This document shows positions 46,044 to 58,643 of a DNA stretch of 64,000 nt, in pieces. How positions within the stretch are numbered: the first letter of the stretch is position 1; each line of letters begins with the position of its first letter. A program made the position numbers and the translations under genes. Source of the DNA: Hawksworthiomyces lignivorus. Its lineage: Eukaryota; Ascomycota; Sordariomycetes; Ophiostomatales; Ophiostomataceae. The notes beneath the pieces are model-generated. The model was not told the origin of the DNA. It did not search any database and worked only from the letters and a program-made list of their open reading frames with translations. The DNA is taken from the NCBI GenBank assembly GCA_002917075.1, contig NTMA01000086.1:62001-126000 (forward strand), written 5' to 3'.

Positions 46044-47940
46044 ATCTTCCGGTCGTTCTCACGTCTCTCCTGGCGTAGAGGGGCGGTTGGATATTAAAGG
46101 CCCAAAAAAAATAAGAAGAGAGAAGGAGGGTAAAGAAGAATAAGAAGAGGAGGGGTGGGTCGAATATGGCCCCTAGATCGCCATGGAGAAGGGAACGAAA
46201 ATGGGAGGGCAATATATCGCGACAAGGGGGGAGGAGATGGCGGCTGAGAAGAGGGAAAGAGATCGACGGGGATGTTGAGGGTAAAGAGACCCGCAGGAGA
46301 ACAGACCAGAATTGGGCGAGGACAAGGATCGGATCTTTCGACGCGGGCGAGAAGCCTAAGATTGGGGGGGAAGGGGAGATGGAGATGCGGCGAGATCGAG
46401 AGACTCGCAGGTAGCCAACAGAGCCCACTCAACTAAACAATGCAAAGGAGCGACGAGGATGCGGACAACGACCGACGACAAACGACGGCAAGGACAAGGA
46501 CGAAGACCAGGATGAGGCACAGAGGACGGCGAGGACGAGAGGGCGAGGGGATGAGAGGAAGACGAGGGCAGCTGTGACACAGACACAAGCTGGGTCTAAT
46601 ATCGTCTACCTTCTCTCAGATTGGCTCTGCCGGTCCGGCTATATCCTTCAAAGACAAAACACCCTCCTCGTTTTCCCTTGGTGGTCTGTAAATTGTCTCC
46701 GCAAGACACCAACAGTACCTAGCAGCTAAAAGCCAAAAGACCAGCCGCCTCGGTGGGGATGGAAGGGGAAGAGATAGAGAGGCAGAGAGGGAGAAGTGGT
46801 GTGCAGGGAAAGCAGAAGAGGGAGCCAAAAACTTGGATAGACTCCTAGCTCTCTCGTCGGTTCTTGTTGTTTTCTTTTTTTTTGGGGCTCTTATTCCCCC
46901 CCCTTTCTTCTTAAACGATCGACAGACTTGGATCGATCTTCAATTTGCTTCCCTCCTTTCACTGATCTTGCTTTGCGTTCCACAGGCTCCCGTTGTTACT
47001 ATTTCTTTTTTCCTTTCTTTCTTTTGTCTGCATCCAAGAGGATGCACGCGATGGATGGGCAAGGCTGCGTGTCTGACGGTATATCCGAGGCCGTGGAGCT
47101 TGCTTATTTTTTTGCCTCTTTTCCTTGGGTGTCTAGCTAAGTCTGCTCCGTTTGGCTCTGATGCGGCTTTTTGTTTTGTTTCGTTTCGATTTCCTCGGAT
47201 TCGTTTCGTTTGAATGCGGCTTATTGTGGACTGTTTCGCAACAACACTCGGCGCAAACGGTTTCTTTGTGTTCAGGTTGGGCGATGGTGCCAGCCGGTGA
47301 CGACGAGAGAGCAGCCCAAAGAACCAAGAGAAACAGAGAAAAAGAGCAAATAAAAAGGAAGTTGAGGACAGCCTCTTGGCGCACGTCGGGTGGCACAACG
47401 TACGTACACTTGGACAAATAGAAGGCGAGGCGAGGAAAAAAAACGAAGAGACCTGGGCGGGCGTGTGCGTCCGCGAGTCGGACTTGAGCGGAGCAGAGAG
47501 TCACAATATAGAGCGTCCCTGTCCTTGTAGCTTAGGACATTCTCACACTTGCACGCCTAAGGTTGATGGTGAGGATGAGAAAAAGGAGAGTGAGAAGGGG
47601 ATGAGTGAGAGGAGAGAGAGAATGTGTGTGAGTGCAATCGCCGACACCTGGGTTGTTGAAGATGCTCTGCGAAGAATTTCCAAGAAGTGCCTTGCACACA
47701 TTTGCAGCTGGGCTGCTGGCTAGCTGACGACCCACTTGTGACGCCCAGAGTGAGGCGGGAGGGAGACGACACAGACACTAGAACTGTACCAGTAGAAGAG
47801 TGGAGCGGCCAGGCCATGGAGTGCTAGAAAAGAACAGACGACTGGACGGGTGGTGGAGGACGCGCAAGTAGCGCTAGAAGATAGCGTTGTGGTAGGGTAG
47901 CGGTGATGGGTGGCGTCGAAGCGGAGTACGGAAAGCAGAG

Positions 47941-47976
47941 CCCCAAGCTAAGCTTGGGGAGGGGGGGGGGGGGGGG
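47941..47976. repeat. Palindrome followed by G16 tract
   Basis: CCCCAAGCT-A-AGCTTGGGG (47941-47959) is a perfect inverted repeat with a one-base centre. After one A comes a run of 16 G (47961-47976), which could form G-quadruplex structure. Confidence 0.7.
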
Positions 47977-50900
47977 TCTATCTAGTCCAAGCACAGCGCC
48001 CTGCACAGCGGACAGGTTTATGGGACGTCTGGCTCAGACCCGGACGGGGGGTGTAAGTGTTGAGTACGAATCAGCCATTTGGCTATGTGGTATGTGCGCA
48101 TTTCTGGCGCTCGTCCTTCATTTCTACCGTGCGACGTATGTACGTACTCACACTCGTCCACATTACATACCAGCCAGCCAGTATTCGCCGCACACGCAGC
48201 AATTATTATGCACTACGATATACACACAAACTCGGTGGGAGGAACAGCTCTGCCATTGACTGCTAGCGTGACAGTGCGAGGCGGGTGGGAAATCCCAAGA
48301 GTGTTGGACCGCGTGACTGAATGGGATATCAAGAGGAGCAGGATTGTAAATAAAGCAGATAAAAAGGAAGCTAGTGGGTTTAGGAGACACCAGTCTGACG
48401 AGGTTTTATCAGATTCTGTAGATGGCTCGTAATGGAGGGCGCGCTGGGCGGGCTGGCCGCGCAGAGGATTCGAGGGTGCAGGAGGAGGAAGCAGAGAAGG
48501 GGGGGTAGGGGATCTCGGCTTTGCTGTAGGTGTGTAGATGTGCTACCAGGATGAGCACTCTTTGAATGCTGGTCGGCTACCGGGTGTATCGCAGAGATGA
48601 GGAATGTTGATCTTTGTAAAATTGCAAAAGGGGGGGATGGAGGAGGATCTGGACTGCCGTGATGTGGAAAAAAAAAAGAAAGTGGAATTACAAGAAAAGA
48701 AGCATGTGGAGACGTAAAACTGGATGAATGGTCCAAAGTAAGTTGGGGGACAACATCGAGAGAACAGGCAACACTGTAAATCTAGCAGGCTTTTGTTGTT
48801 ACAGTAGCGGATGACCGAGGTTAGGCAAGGAGGAGGATACGTGTGGTGCGGCTGTGAGTGCCAGAAGAAAAGAAGGAAAGAAACGGGAAGGTTAAGAACA
48901 GAGCGGCGAAAGACAAGTAGTAAGGTCAAGGACGAAGGAAGGGGGAAGTGGAAGAACTCTGAATTGGGGTCCCAAGTTACTTGGCCAAAGGCGATGGCGC
49001 GAGATGCGACCGCGGAAAAAGCCTCAGAATTTAATTTAATAAAATAAAATAAAAACTCTAATATTCCTAACCGCTAGGCGCCGGAAATATGTACAAGTAG
49101 AAGTGTGAAAGTGCAGAAGTTCGATCACGCCAGTCGACGAAGATGCATGTTTTGTGCGGCGTTAGAGGATAAGCATTGAGGCACCTGCTCGTTCGGGAGC
49201 CCTGGCATGATTCGCATAATATATCTTACACATCTCGTCCTCATGCTCTACGACTGCACACATTGAGGTCAAGAAGAGTGCTGGCAGAGAGTGGTTTGCG
49301 TCGTAGGCAAAGGCGGCAGCCACCGGTAGGAAAAGACGGCGAAGGAGACAGCAGTGGCAGACAATGACTACGGGGTACGGCGTAGTAATACCCCGTATGT
49401 GGGGTGACAGAAGGGCTGTCTTTCTCGTGTCGCGAAGAATGCTGCTTCTGCATTGCTAAGCATCCACTCTTCCCAGGGATTTCGGTCAGGCTGAGAAGGA
49501 GAGGCGCGGCGCCATTCCAGAAGAGAAAAGGTGGATTTGCAGGAAGTCACCAGAAGTCACTTGTCTGTACCAGTGCAACGGAAAATAATGGTTTTGTATC
49601 CAGAGGGCTGGGTCTCGAATACAGATGGGAGACGTGGATGGTACAACGAAACGGTTTTGAGCAGGCTGGCCTGCAGGCTGAGCAGGCTTGTCGAGATTGA
49701 GAGCCAAAGGGCGAGCAGGGAAGATGCTACATAGAAAATAACAAGAAAAAGGAACAAGAAACTTGCAGGACACCAGGAAGCAGGGGTGAATCGCCGCGTC
49801 CTGTTTTTTTTTTTGTTGCATACGTAGTTCAATACGTAAAGTAGGATAATAGTTAGATGTTGGACTGGACTGTGTAGTGGCCAAGGTGGAAAATCCAAAA
49901 AAAGAGGGAGTGGACCCAGGGCCAGGCCTGCTCTTAAGTGGAGTTCGAATGAGCCGCCCGACAGCGTGCGACGGGAGCGGCGAAAGAAAGAGCGGGAATT
50001 GATTGGCGGCTGAACATCGCGTTCCTGTAGCTAAAAGACCTCTGAGGTGTGTTTCTCCAGACGCTACGAGCTCGCCTGCGTTGAACCTCTGCGGGCACGG
50101 GATATATCGTACCTAAGAAAAAGAGAGCAAAAAGTACGCTACATGTATGTACAAGGAAGAATACGGCATACTTGCATCCTGTAACCGTGAGATACAGGAT
50201 GGAGGATGGCTTTAGGTGGGGGAGAAGGTGAGAGGGCTGGCTTGGTCGCCGATGGTCCTTCTTGCTGCGCTCAGCTTTTTCTTATTTCCCTTTCACTTCT
50301 TCGTTTCTTTTTCTCCTTCCCTCCTCCCTCACCAGGCTGACCGTTTTCTCTTACCCGCCTCTCTTCGTGAATCTTGCCAAGAATGATTTGTTCTTCCTCC
50401 GACCTAGTCTGCCCTCACCGGTTGCAGAGAAAAAACAAATGCCGTAGGGCACAGAAAAGGCGGCCATGTGCGACTAGTGCAGGCTAATATTGGGCACATC
50501 CTTTCGACAAAACAGCGATAAATTAGCCAGGTGCTCGATATTAAATTTGCTCTCTCGAGCCATGCGCAGGGAAACCCGCGATGGAGTTGCACGCAGTAAG
50601 ACATTGATTCTGGATTCTACAATGTGGGCACTTGCTGCAAGCATTTCTATCTTACGAGAGGAAATAAGAAGGGGGTAGACAAGGGCAGCCGATAAGCAGC
50701 CTGCAGAGCGGCGCATCGCACGGAAAGGACCGACGTTCCTGCAAGAGGTATGCCAGGCAAGTGAGAGCGAGAGAGCGTGAGAGAGCGTCCATTCAGGACG
50801 ATAACAATACGAAGGAGATGGGTATGCCACAAATCGTCTGTGCTCTAATACCTGCTGAAGAAGGCCTAGGGGGGATGTGAAGAGAGGGATGGAGAGGGGG

Positions 50901-51345
50901 GTTGGTGGTGGCTTAGCCATACGTATACAAGTATGTGCGTGGATTAAGCGCAGGTTTGCGAGACTCGGCGACAAACCTCAAGGCAAGGAAATCAAAACGG
51001 CGCAACAAGTGCTGACAATATGCCCTTGCAACATACGAACAAACCAAAAAAAAAAAAAAAAAAAAAAAAAAAGAAAAAAGAAAAGGGGAATCAGAAACAA
51101 CAACAAAAAAATCAGACAAGACGACTCTGCAGCCAATGAAGGCCTCTCAAAAGGGACGGATTTGATTCCGTGGCGTCGAAGAGGTCGAACTATCAAAATT
51201 TTAGCTTTTCTGGAAGCAATAAAGCCCACAGCAGACAAGGGCCAGCAGGGCGACGCCAATAGAAAGTTTACTTCATTCAGCTTGGTGTCCTAGAGTGGAT
51301 ATCTAAATCCAAAACGGATAGGTGCAAAAGAAGGGACCATCCATC

Positions 51346-51786
51346 TTATCCCACATTGAAGTATAACAGGGCATGGAACAATTCGGGGTCTTGAGCATTT
51401 CGGGCGTTGGGAGAATCTTGAAGCCTGTCTTCGCCGAAGACGCCGACAAGCGCAACATTGCTGTGTGCAGCGTGCTCAGTACATGCGTAGCAGCAAACCG
51501 GGCGACGATGGCCGAGCTGTAGGCCAAAGGTGGCATCAGAATAGGGTGCACCGAGGTTGGCACCTTTGCTTACCAGATTGAACAAATTGGCCAATATTTT
51601 TTGCTCGTGACCGAGGTCCATTTCCGTCAGTGCAGGGTCGTTTGCAGTACGGAGTATGTACGATGTCGATGTTCCCCTCCAACGTAAAAGCGACCCCTGT
51701 GACGACTTGAACTGACTTGAACTGCATGTCAGATAACACCTATACAGAGCATGCAGGGGACCGCTGCTTGCCTCGAATAGGCTCAT
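51346..51786 (-). other. Doubtful open frame of 146 codons
   Basis: ATG-started and uninterrupted, beginning MSLFEASSGPLH, with a Cys-containing stretch CCYACTEHAAHS. No domain is recognised. Third positions are not GC-rich, unlike the real genes around it. It may be a lineage-specific gene, a decayed gene or chance. Confidence 0.15.
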
Positions 51787-54638
51787 GCCCTAGCCCGCCC
51801 TGCGGTTCATCGAGGCTCTCGGTTGATGTCAGCTTTAAGTGCGCACCAGGCCAGTGCTCGCTCCAAAAATTCCCGCCTGGGAATCAGCGGATGCTCCTCG
51901 CCGCTAAGCTTATGCCTAGTGCCAGTTCTGTTTTCCATCGTCTATCCAAGAAGAACCCTTCTGGCAGCCAATGGAAGAAATTAACGATCTCCCCGCGGAA
52001 GTAGCTAAGGCAAAGGTAGCGGCAGGCAAAAAGGGGATTTAAAAAAAAGGCAGAAAGCAAACAGCATCTATGTTCCCATCGGACAGCGGAAATGGACAAA
52101 TGGGCTGAAAAAGTCATCATGGGTTATTCTTGGTTTAATGTTTACCTAACGCACATGTCCTCGCTTACCAACCCCATAAATGGCTTGGTCTGTCACCGGC
52201 GGGTTTTGGTTGAATTACTACTGTCATCCGCAAGTTTTTTGTGCATCATGCTTCGACGCCACATTTTGCTTCTTCAAATCCCGTGAGATCCATGGGCGAT
52301 ATAAGCACCAAGAAAGCAAAAGAATGAAACAAGGAAACGAGCCAGAAAATCAAATAATAAGTAATGCTGGACCTGTCAGCACCAGTCTTTGGTTCTTACT
52401 TTCTTATCTCACTCTTAAACCAGGTAGCAGACAACCTGAAAGAGTGGTTTGCTTCGCAGCATAATAAAATGCCGTTTTTTTATGCGAGGCGGAGGACAGC
52501 TAACCTGCCTTTCGCCACGTACATACGAGAGACAACACCAACCAGCAAATAATAACCGTTCGTCCATGCAGTAACTAGCGTGTCAATAGTGATCAAGCGT
52601 CTCCCGCACTACCAGCCGATGAGAAAAAAGAGTTCAGCCGCCAAGAGGTGGAGAAGCTGGACCTCTGAGGAGCCGCAAGAATTCTTTGGGAAGAAAAAAA
52701 AATAAGACGGCAAAGGCAATTTAATTAGTACCAGCAAATTATACTCGTACATAGAGATTAACATGGGGGATCCACCAACAGGATGTGAAGAACCCCTCGT
52801 GAATTTTATATTTCGTGGATCTCTATCAACATTTACATTCTCCTTTTTTTAAGCGGTTTCTCTCCGTGTTTAAATTGCACCCGAGACGGCACTTGTGTAA
52901 AGTACGAACTTGAAACATGACACTAGTAAGAACAGAGACCAGGCAAAATTAGGCTTCTGAGGGAGCCAGCCAGGGGGCCCTCGATCTACGCTGATTATTT
53001 CGACAATATGCTTCCATGCCTGTTGAGAGCTGAACTGGCCTTTTTGAACGACATCGCAGGGGAGCATCTCCCCACGCCTGCCTTTTAATCTGTCGCAGAC
53101 CAAAATCTGTCGGTAAGGACAGGGCAGAGGAGAAAGTGGACAAAAAGGCACACTCCCCCATCAAAGGAAAAAAAAAAAGAAGCTATCACCAGGAATGGGG
53201 AATGGATTGCGGATTACGGTTAATACGAAGCAATATTTGCTACTAGCACTGCGGCCTCCGTGCGTATTGGGTCGAGAGTTTTCTCCTATTTTCACTATCG
53301 GTTTTCTCTTTCGTGATCCAGCAGATTGCGATTCGTATGCGAAGTCGTATGTGCGTACGCAGAGCCAGGCCGACTTCGCCTCAATAAAGCGTTAGCCAAA
53401 ACGCCACCAAATATGAGTCTCTTGAAGACTAAGCCCAAGACAGATAACTTCGCCAAGCTCTGAGCCTTAGGCCTACGCACTCCCCTTTCAAGTCGGCAAG
53501 TATGTGAGAAGGTGGTGCACTTTTTGTAGGCTTCTTTGTCCTTTTTTCTTCTCTATGCGATGAGCTCTGCTCCTAAGAGGGAGACGCACATTTTCATCTT
53601 TCCCTCTTCAGGTACCCAACGGATCGGGCGTACCGACGACATTCAGCTCCTGACCTCTTGCCTATTCTACTCTTCGCTCATTTCCGTCATCTCCATCCTC
53701 TTACTATTTTCTCGTTTATGCTCGCTTCTGCTCTCGTCATTTCGGTTTTCTCTATTTTCCTTTCATCAATTATTTATTCTGCCCCAACTTCTTCATGATC
53801 GCATTGTACTGCGCTTTTCGAAGCATACACCGGTCCCATTCCCAATGGTGGTGCGCAGCCGTAGGGCATTGAATGTGTAAAGGGCACAGACAGCCACGCT
53901 GTTTTTTCCTGCTTCCCCGCTTTGGGCAATGGTCGGGTCCTGCCGGGGGGGAGCGGGGAGGCCAGCATTTGATTCTACATACATATGCTCAGACAGTCTC
54001 CCCCGGGGGGGGGGTTGGGGGGGTTTATCCTATATCTGCACAGTATGTATTGCATCGGGGAAAATCCTATCTCGGGTAACTTGCTTTTTTCGCGGTGTTT
54101 TTTGAGATCGAGATGCGGGAAGGGAAGCGATCTCGCCGTCGCCTCCTCAGCTGTCCGTCTGGCTTTTTCTCTTTCCGTCGCAAGTTGGGTCGCACAAACC
54201 GTTTCGTTCCTGAAACGGCCGTCGAGCCAGAGCACGATGCCGACCGTAGGCGACTTTTGTGTGGACGTAGGCAAAAAAAAAAAGAAAAAAAAAAGCGATC
54301 TCTACTGAAGTCGCATTTCCGTAGCCTCTAGTCGTTAGAGAGAGTCTGAGAAAAGCCGAACCTAGCCACTGAGTTATGTCCGAAAGCGGATTGTGGTTTC
54401 GTCGCTTGGAGTTGCGCTTTTTGAGGAGAAACACCAGTTCCGAGGCATAAATCGCATGACAATTGGCTGCGAAAAGGAGAGTCGACAAGACGAACCAGAC
54501 GAGCAACAGCGACGCGCAGAAAGGATTCTTAACTTCTTTATTTTCTCTCCTCTGGAAGAATCATCGACGCCCGCATATACGGGAATTTACATGTACGCCA
54601 TTGCATTCGCTTGATTTAAAAAAAAGCCCTCTCCGATC

Positions 54639-56371
54639 ATGACCGGCAAGACCATGAAGGCCGTCGTCTTCGACGGACCCCGCAAAATCTCGGTACAAGA
54701 CCGGCCGGTGCCGCAATGTGAGCACCGCAGCTGACAAGCCCCCCCTTTTCCCATCCTTTCGAGCCCGAGGGCTGCATGCCAGCGGCAAGGAGGTGTGCAT
54801 ACATGCAAAGGCACATGCTTTGTCTCTAACTCTTGTTCCGCTCCTCCGTGTAGTGCAGGGCGACAATGACGTCATTGTCAAAGTGCAGGCGACAGCCCTC
54901 TGCGGATCGTATGTTGTGCCAAGACCCCTCCCCCAAGGGGAAGGAAGGAAGGTGGTGGGAGAGATTGTCCATTCCATATCTGTAAACTAACTGCGGCTGC
55001 TTGCAAACCCACGCGCCCAGTGAGCTCCACGTCTTCCGTGGCCACCAGCCGTCCGGCACGGGCTTCATCATGGGCCACGAGTTTGTCGGCACCATCGTGG
55101 AGTCCGGCCCGTCTGTGAAGAGCCTCCAAGTCGGCGACAAGGTTGTCGCGCCGTTCACGGTGTCCTGGTAAGAGAGGAGAGCGTCCCGGACGTCTTCCAT
55201 CCCCAATACACCCTCCCTCCCTACCTCCTTTTACAAAAATATGGTATATACGCATGTTGCTCTCGCTCTAACTTTTTGCCTCCCCTTGCGCTCTTTTGCA
55301 GCATGGAGTGCTTCTACTGCAAGCACGGCTTCTCGTCGCGCTGCGCGCAGTCGCTGCTCTTCGGCTGCAGCAAGCTGGACGGCGGCCAGGCCGAGTACGT
55401 GCGGGTGCCATGGGCGGACGGCACGCTGGTCAAGGCGCCAGCGGCGGTGGACGACAAGGCGCTGGTGCTGATGGCGGACATCTTCCCGACGGGCTTCTTC
55501 GGGGCGCGCAACGCGTTCCGGCTGATGGCGCCGGACGTGGCGCCGACGGACGCCGTGGTGGTGGTGGTGGGCTGCGGGCCGGTGGGGCTCTGCGCGGTAG
55601 TGGCGGCGCTCGAGCACAAGCCCAAGCACCTGTTCGCCGTGGACAGCGTCGACAGCCGGCTGGCGCTAGCCAAGCAGCTGGGCGCCGAGCCGCTCAACTT
55701 TGCCGCCGACCGCGAGGGCATGGTCCGCCGTGTGCAGGAGGTGTCGGGCGGCCGCGGCGCCGATGCCGTTATCGAGGTCGTAGGGCTGAGCCCGGCCCTG
55801 CGCACGGCCTTCGACCTCATCCGGCCCTTTGGCGTCATCAGCTCGATCGGCGTGCACAACGCAGAGGTAAGGCGAGGGGCGATGGTCCTCAGCAGCGTCT
55901 TGGCTGTGTTTTCCCTCTTCTCTATCGAGTCCAAGACAAATCGCTAACCAGCCCTCCCTTTTCGTTTGTCAGATTCCATGGACCGGCAACGACGCATACA
56001 AGTACGTTCTCGCATGCTATTCCGTCTCTGGAGCGGCACCGTTTCCCTCTCTTTCCACCTTTCACTCTTTGTTCTTGTTGAAAGCTAACGCTTCTGTCCG
56101 TCAAGCAAAAATGTGCGCATCCAGATGGGCCGCTGCCCCGTTCGCTCCATCTTTCCCGATGCGCTCGAGGTCCTCGCCAAGAACCAAGACAAGTTTAGGT
56201 ATGCCCCCTCTATTTTCCTAGTGCTGTTGCCCAGCCAGTGTGTGTACCAGTTGTGCTAACTAACACAACAACAGCTTCATGTTTGATAAGATCATGCCAC
56301 TGGCGCAGGCCGAGGAAGGCTATGATCTGTTTGACAAGATGAAGGTCCAGAAGGTTGTCTTTACGCCGTGA
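54639..56371 (+). CDS. Zinc-dependent medium-chain alcohol dehydrogenase
   Basis: Seven exons: 54639-54717, 54854-54908, 55021-55167, 55302-55866, 55973-56001, 56106-56198, 56275-56371. Six introns of 76-136 nt have GT..AG ends. The product is 354 aa. The catalytic zinc site shows C43 (ALCGSELHVFRGH) and H64-E65 (MGHEFVG). The structural zinc loop has C94, C97, C100 and C108 (CMECFYCKHG..RC). The Rossmann part has VVGCGPVGLCAVVAAL. These features place it in the MDR family near glutathione-independent formaldehyde or threonine-type dehydrogenases; substrate unknown. It is the most intron-rich gene here. The very short exon 5 (29 nt) was accepted because both flanks join in frame. Confidence 0.88.
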
Positions 56372-56500
56372 GACGGAGAAATTTCATTTCGCAGGCCCTC
56401 ATATCAAACCGTATCAGAAGAACTGAAGAGAAATGAGCAATAAAAAAAAGTTCATGCTGTACAGAGACATGTGTTCGTGTTCCTCTTTTTTGTGACTTTT

Positions 56501-57157
56501 TCAATTTTGTCTCGGCTTCACGATGCCGTCGTGCAAGAAGTAGTAGATGACGGACGAGTCGTCTTGGACAAGAGCCAAAATAATCCGCTTGCCGCGCTTG
56601 GCACCGCGCCACTGCTTCCACTGAACATCATCAGCTCGGACTGCATCGGCAGCGTCGCCGCCAACCGAGAGGGCAGCCGTAGCAGCATCTGCGCCTGGCG
56701 GCAGGGCGCCGATCGAGTCGAAGACGGCCGCGAACTGGCTGATGGAGGCGGCCTCGGAGAGGTGCATCGGCAGGACCCACTCGAGCTCCGGCGGCTGGGG
56801 GATGCGCTGGCCGCTGCCGAGGGCCCGCTCGGCGCGCAGGATCTCGATCTGCTCGTCCGGGTGGATGTAGAGGCGGCGGGGGGGCAGGCCCGAGAGCAGG
56901 ATGCGCGGCCGGGGCGCGTCACTCCCTAGCTCAGCACGGCCATTGGCAGCCAGCGCGCTGCTGCTGTCGTCGCCACCATCCGTACTATGACGATCCGCAG
57001 GACCGCTCTGGCTGCGATCGCCGTCGTCGATGTCGTCACTGGTGTCGTGTAGGCGCAGCTGCGTCCAGTCCTGTTGGTTCTCCAAGTTGTTGCGCACCAC
57101 GTCAGCTAGATGGCGATAGTGGCTGCCGCTGGCACTGTGGAGACTGGCCGTCGTCAT
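56501..57157 (-). CDS. SEN15: tRNA-splicing endonuclease subunit Sen15
   Basis: Single exon, 218 aa, starting MTTASLHSASGS. The longer frame upstream begins at a TTG. An Asp/Ser-rich insertion (about residues 38-75) follows the first helix (HYRHLADVVRNNLENQQDW). The C-terminal half holds LYIHPDEQIEIL, EWVLPMHLSEAASISQFAAVFDS and the closing ILALVQDDSSVIYYFLHDGI, characteristic of Sen15. Sen15 pairs with Sen34 as a structural, non-catalytic subunit of the heterotetramer that removes introns from pre-tRNA; in fungi this occurs at the mitochondrial surface or nucleus. It converges on the dehydrogenase gene with only 129 nt between stop codons. Confidence 0.88.
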   Translation of the reverse strand: MTTASLHSASGSHYRHLADVVRNNLENQQDWTQLRLHDTSDDIDDGDRSQSGPADRHSTDGGDDSSSALAANGRAELGSDAPRPRILLSGLPPRRLYIHPDEQIEILRAERALGSGQRIPQPPELEWVLPMHLSEAASISQFAAVFDSIGALPPGADAATAALSVGGDAADAVRADDVQWKQWRGAKRGKRIILALVQDDSSVIYYFLHDGIVKPRQN

Positions 57158-58643
57158 CTCCTGCTTCTTACTCAAGAAAATAAGACACAAAGGAAAAAAA
57201 AATGAAGGGCAGTAAATTAAACTTTCTGCCTATTTACATTATCTATTTCGGGTAGTGGGCTGTCCATCAAGGTCGCATTAACATCCGCCTCCGCTGGTCG
57301 TAGTACATAGACCTAATTTTTTTTTTTTTTTTTTTTTTTTTTGGCTTCGGTTGGCTGTGCGGTTAACCAGATGGAGGCACAATATTAGTGGCTTTCACGT
57401 GGAGAAACTAGGGGAAAAAAAAAAGAAAGTCGTTGGCTCGCTCGCACTTTCGAACGGTCAAGACCGAACCGCTGACGTCAAATACTCTCTGAGCCACCCA
57501 TCAGCGTGGACAAGACTCCATTATCTGCAACAGGCAGAAGAAATGTGAATCCTTGCGGGAGTTGACGCGTGCACATACATTTAGCATCCAATGCGACCTA
57601 TGACGGTTCGGACTAGTACTCGGACTGCTAAGCCCAGCTTTATTAGGTCCTATTCACCGAGCCACGACTTCGTACGAGGTTCTGCTTCGTACGAGGTCCA
57701 ATCCCATAAGCCTACATACATACGAATATTTTACTGTTGTCTGGTTGACAACTTTGTGGCTGACAGCGCCTTCAAGTACGAGTACATACTAAAAAACGAT
57801 GCAACATAGCGCCAGGTCCCCCTGAGGTTGACAAGCCAATTTCTTTGTTCTCGGCCTGCGGAAGTCCCCTGGCTACCTCCCTAGCAGCAACAAGACAAAG
57901 ACAAAGAAAGAAGACGGCCAACGAGACAGGAATAGCAAAATAGAAAAAGAAAAAAGAAAAAGGAAAATAAGACTGAGACTGAGACAGAGAGGGCAGAAGG
58001 AGGGAGAAGAAAAACCTGTCACAAGCCCACCAAATCTTTTACGCCTTGTGCCTTTTCTTTCTCTCTCTTCATTTCTTCATTCGCTATTGTCGCTGTTGTA
58101 TAGCAGCATCTGATCGCTTTCGGGCCACTCTTCGTCTCCGTCCTCGTCCACTCCAACTTGGACTGGTCCAGACCCATCCAGCCACATACGTCTTCCATTC
58201 ACAGCACACAGCAAACAGCACAGACACACAGACATATCTCCCCGAGCAACTCCTTTTCTGCCCTGTTCCGTGCAATCTTGATCAGCTTTCCCTGCCGCTG
58301 CTGCGTCACTTTTTTATTTGGCACTTGGGGACCCTGTAAATTGCAACCTTAATCGCTGGAACGCAGACCCAACCCTCCAATTAGCATTCCTACTGCATTG
58401 TCCCGTGCTTGAACAGGAACATACTTTACCTCCTTTTATTTTTTCTTCTTTCTTTCTTAATTGCCCCTTGTTTTTGCCGTACCAGAGTTTTCCTGCAGTG
58501 TTTCCATTGCGTCACGTTATCCTCTTCTGCGACGCATTGCTGCTGGGCAGTTAATCTTTCTCCTTGGCCATTTGTCGCTCTCTGTCGCCAAATCCGCCTG
58601 GCTGTCCTCGAATGTTGCATGCTGCGTCATACCGGCAGCGATC
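57158..58643. other. Divergent intergenic region
   Basis: About 1.5 kb between SEN15 (-) and the DUF2985 gene (+). It contains T26 (57,317-57,342), a spaced direct repeat CTTCGTACGAGGT (57,668-57,680 and 57,685-57,697), and a pyrimidine-rich plus-strand leader from about 58,040. A tRNA-like stretch near 57,430-57,510 did not fold. No gene. Confidence 0.45.

Larger units (their letters stand above)
46044..54638. other. 8.6-kb gene-poor stretch
   Basis: Between the zinc-finger gene (-) and the dehydrogenase gene (+). The DNA is a mixture of purine-rich, CT-rich and AT-rich segments. It has A27 at 51,046-51,072, a palindrome plus G16 at 47,941-47,976, G-runs at about 54,005-54,027 and one TACGGAGTA at 51,648. 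The longest ATG-started frame with any appeal is 51,346-51,786 (minus, 146 codons), which lacks GC3 bias and known domains. It may hold a very long promoter or 5' leader, non-coding RNAs or decayed sequence. Confidence 0.5.

Noticed and set aside
46833..47213. 126-codon plus-strand hydrophobic open frame
   Set aside because: Phe/Leu-rich translation of a T-rich stretch; no ATG start at its head and no family resemblance.
57430..57510. tRNA-like stretch on the minus strand (GGCTCAGAGAG and a TTCGAAA loop)
   Set aside because: The five bases on each side of the putative T loop do not pair and no acceptor stem could be built.
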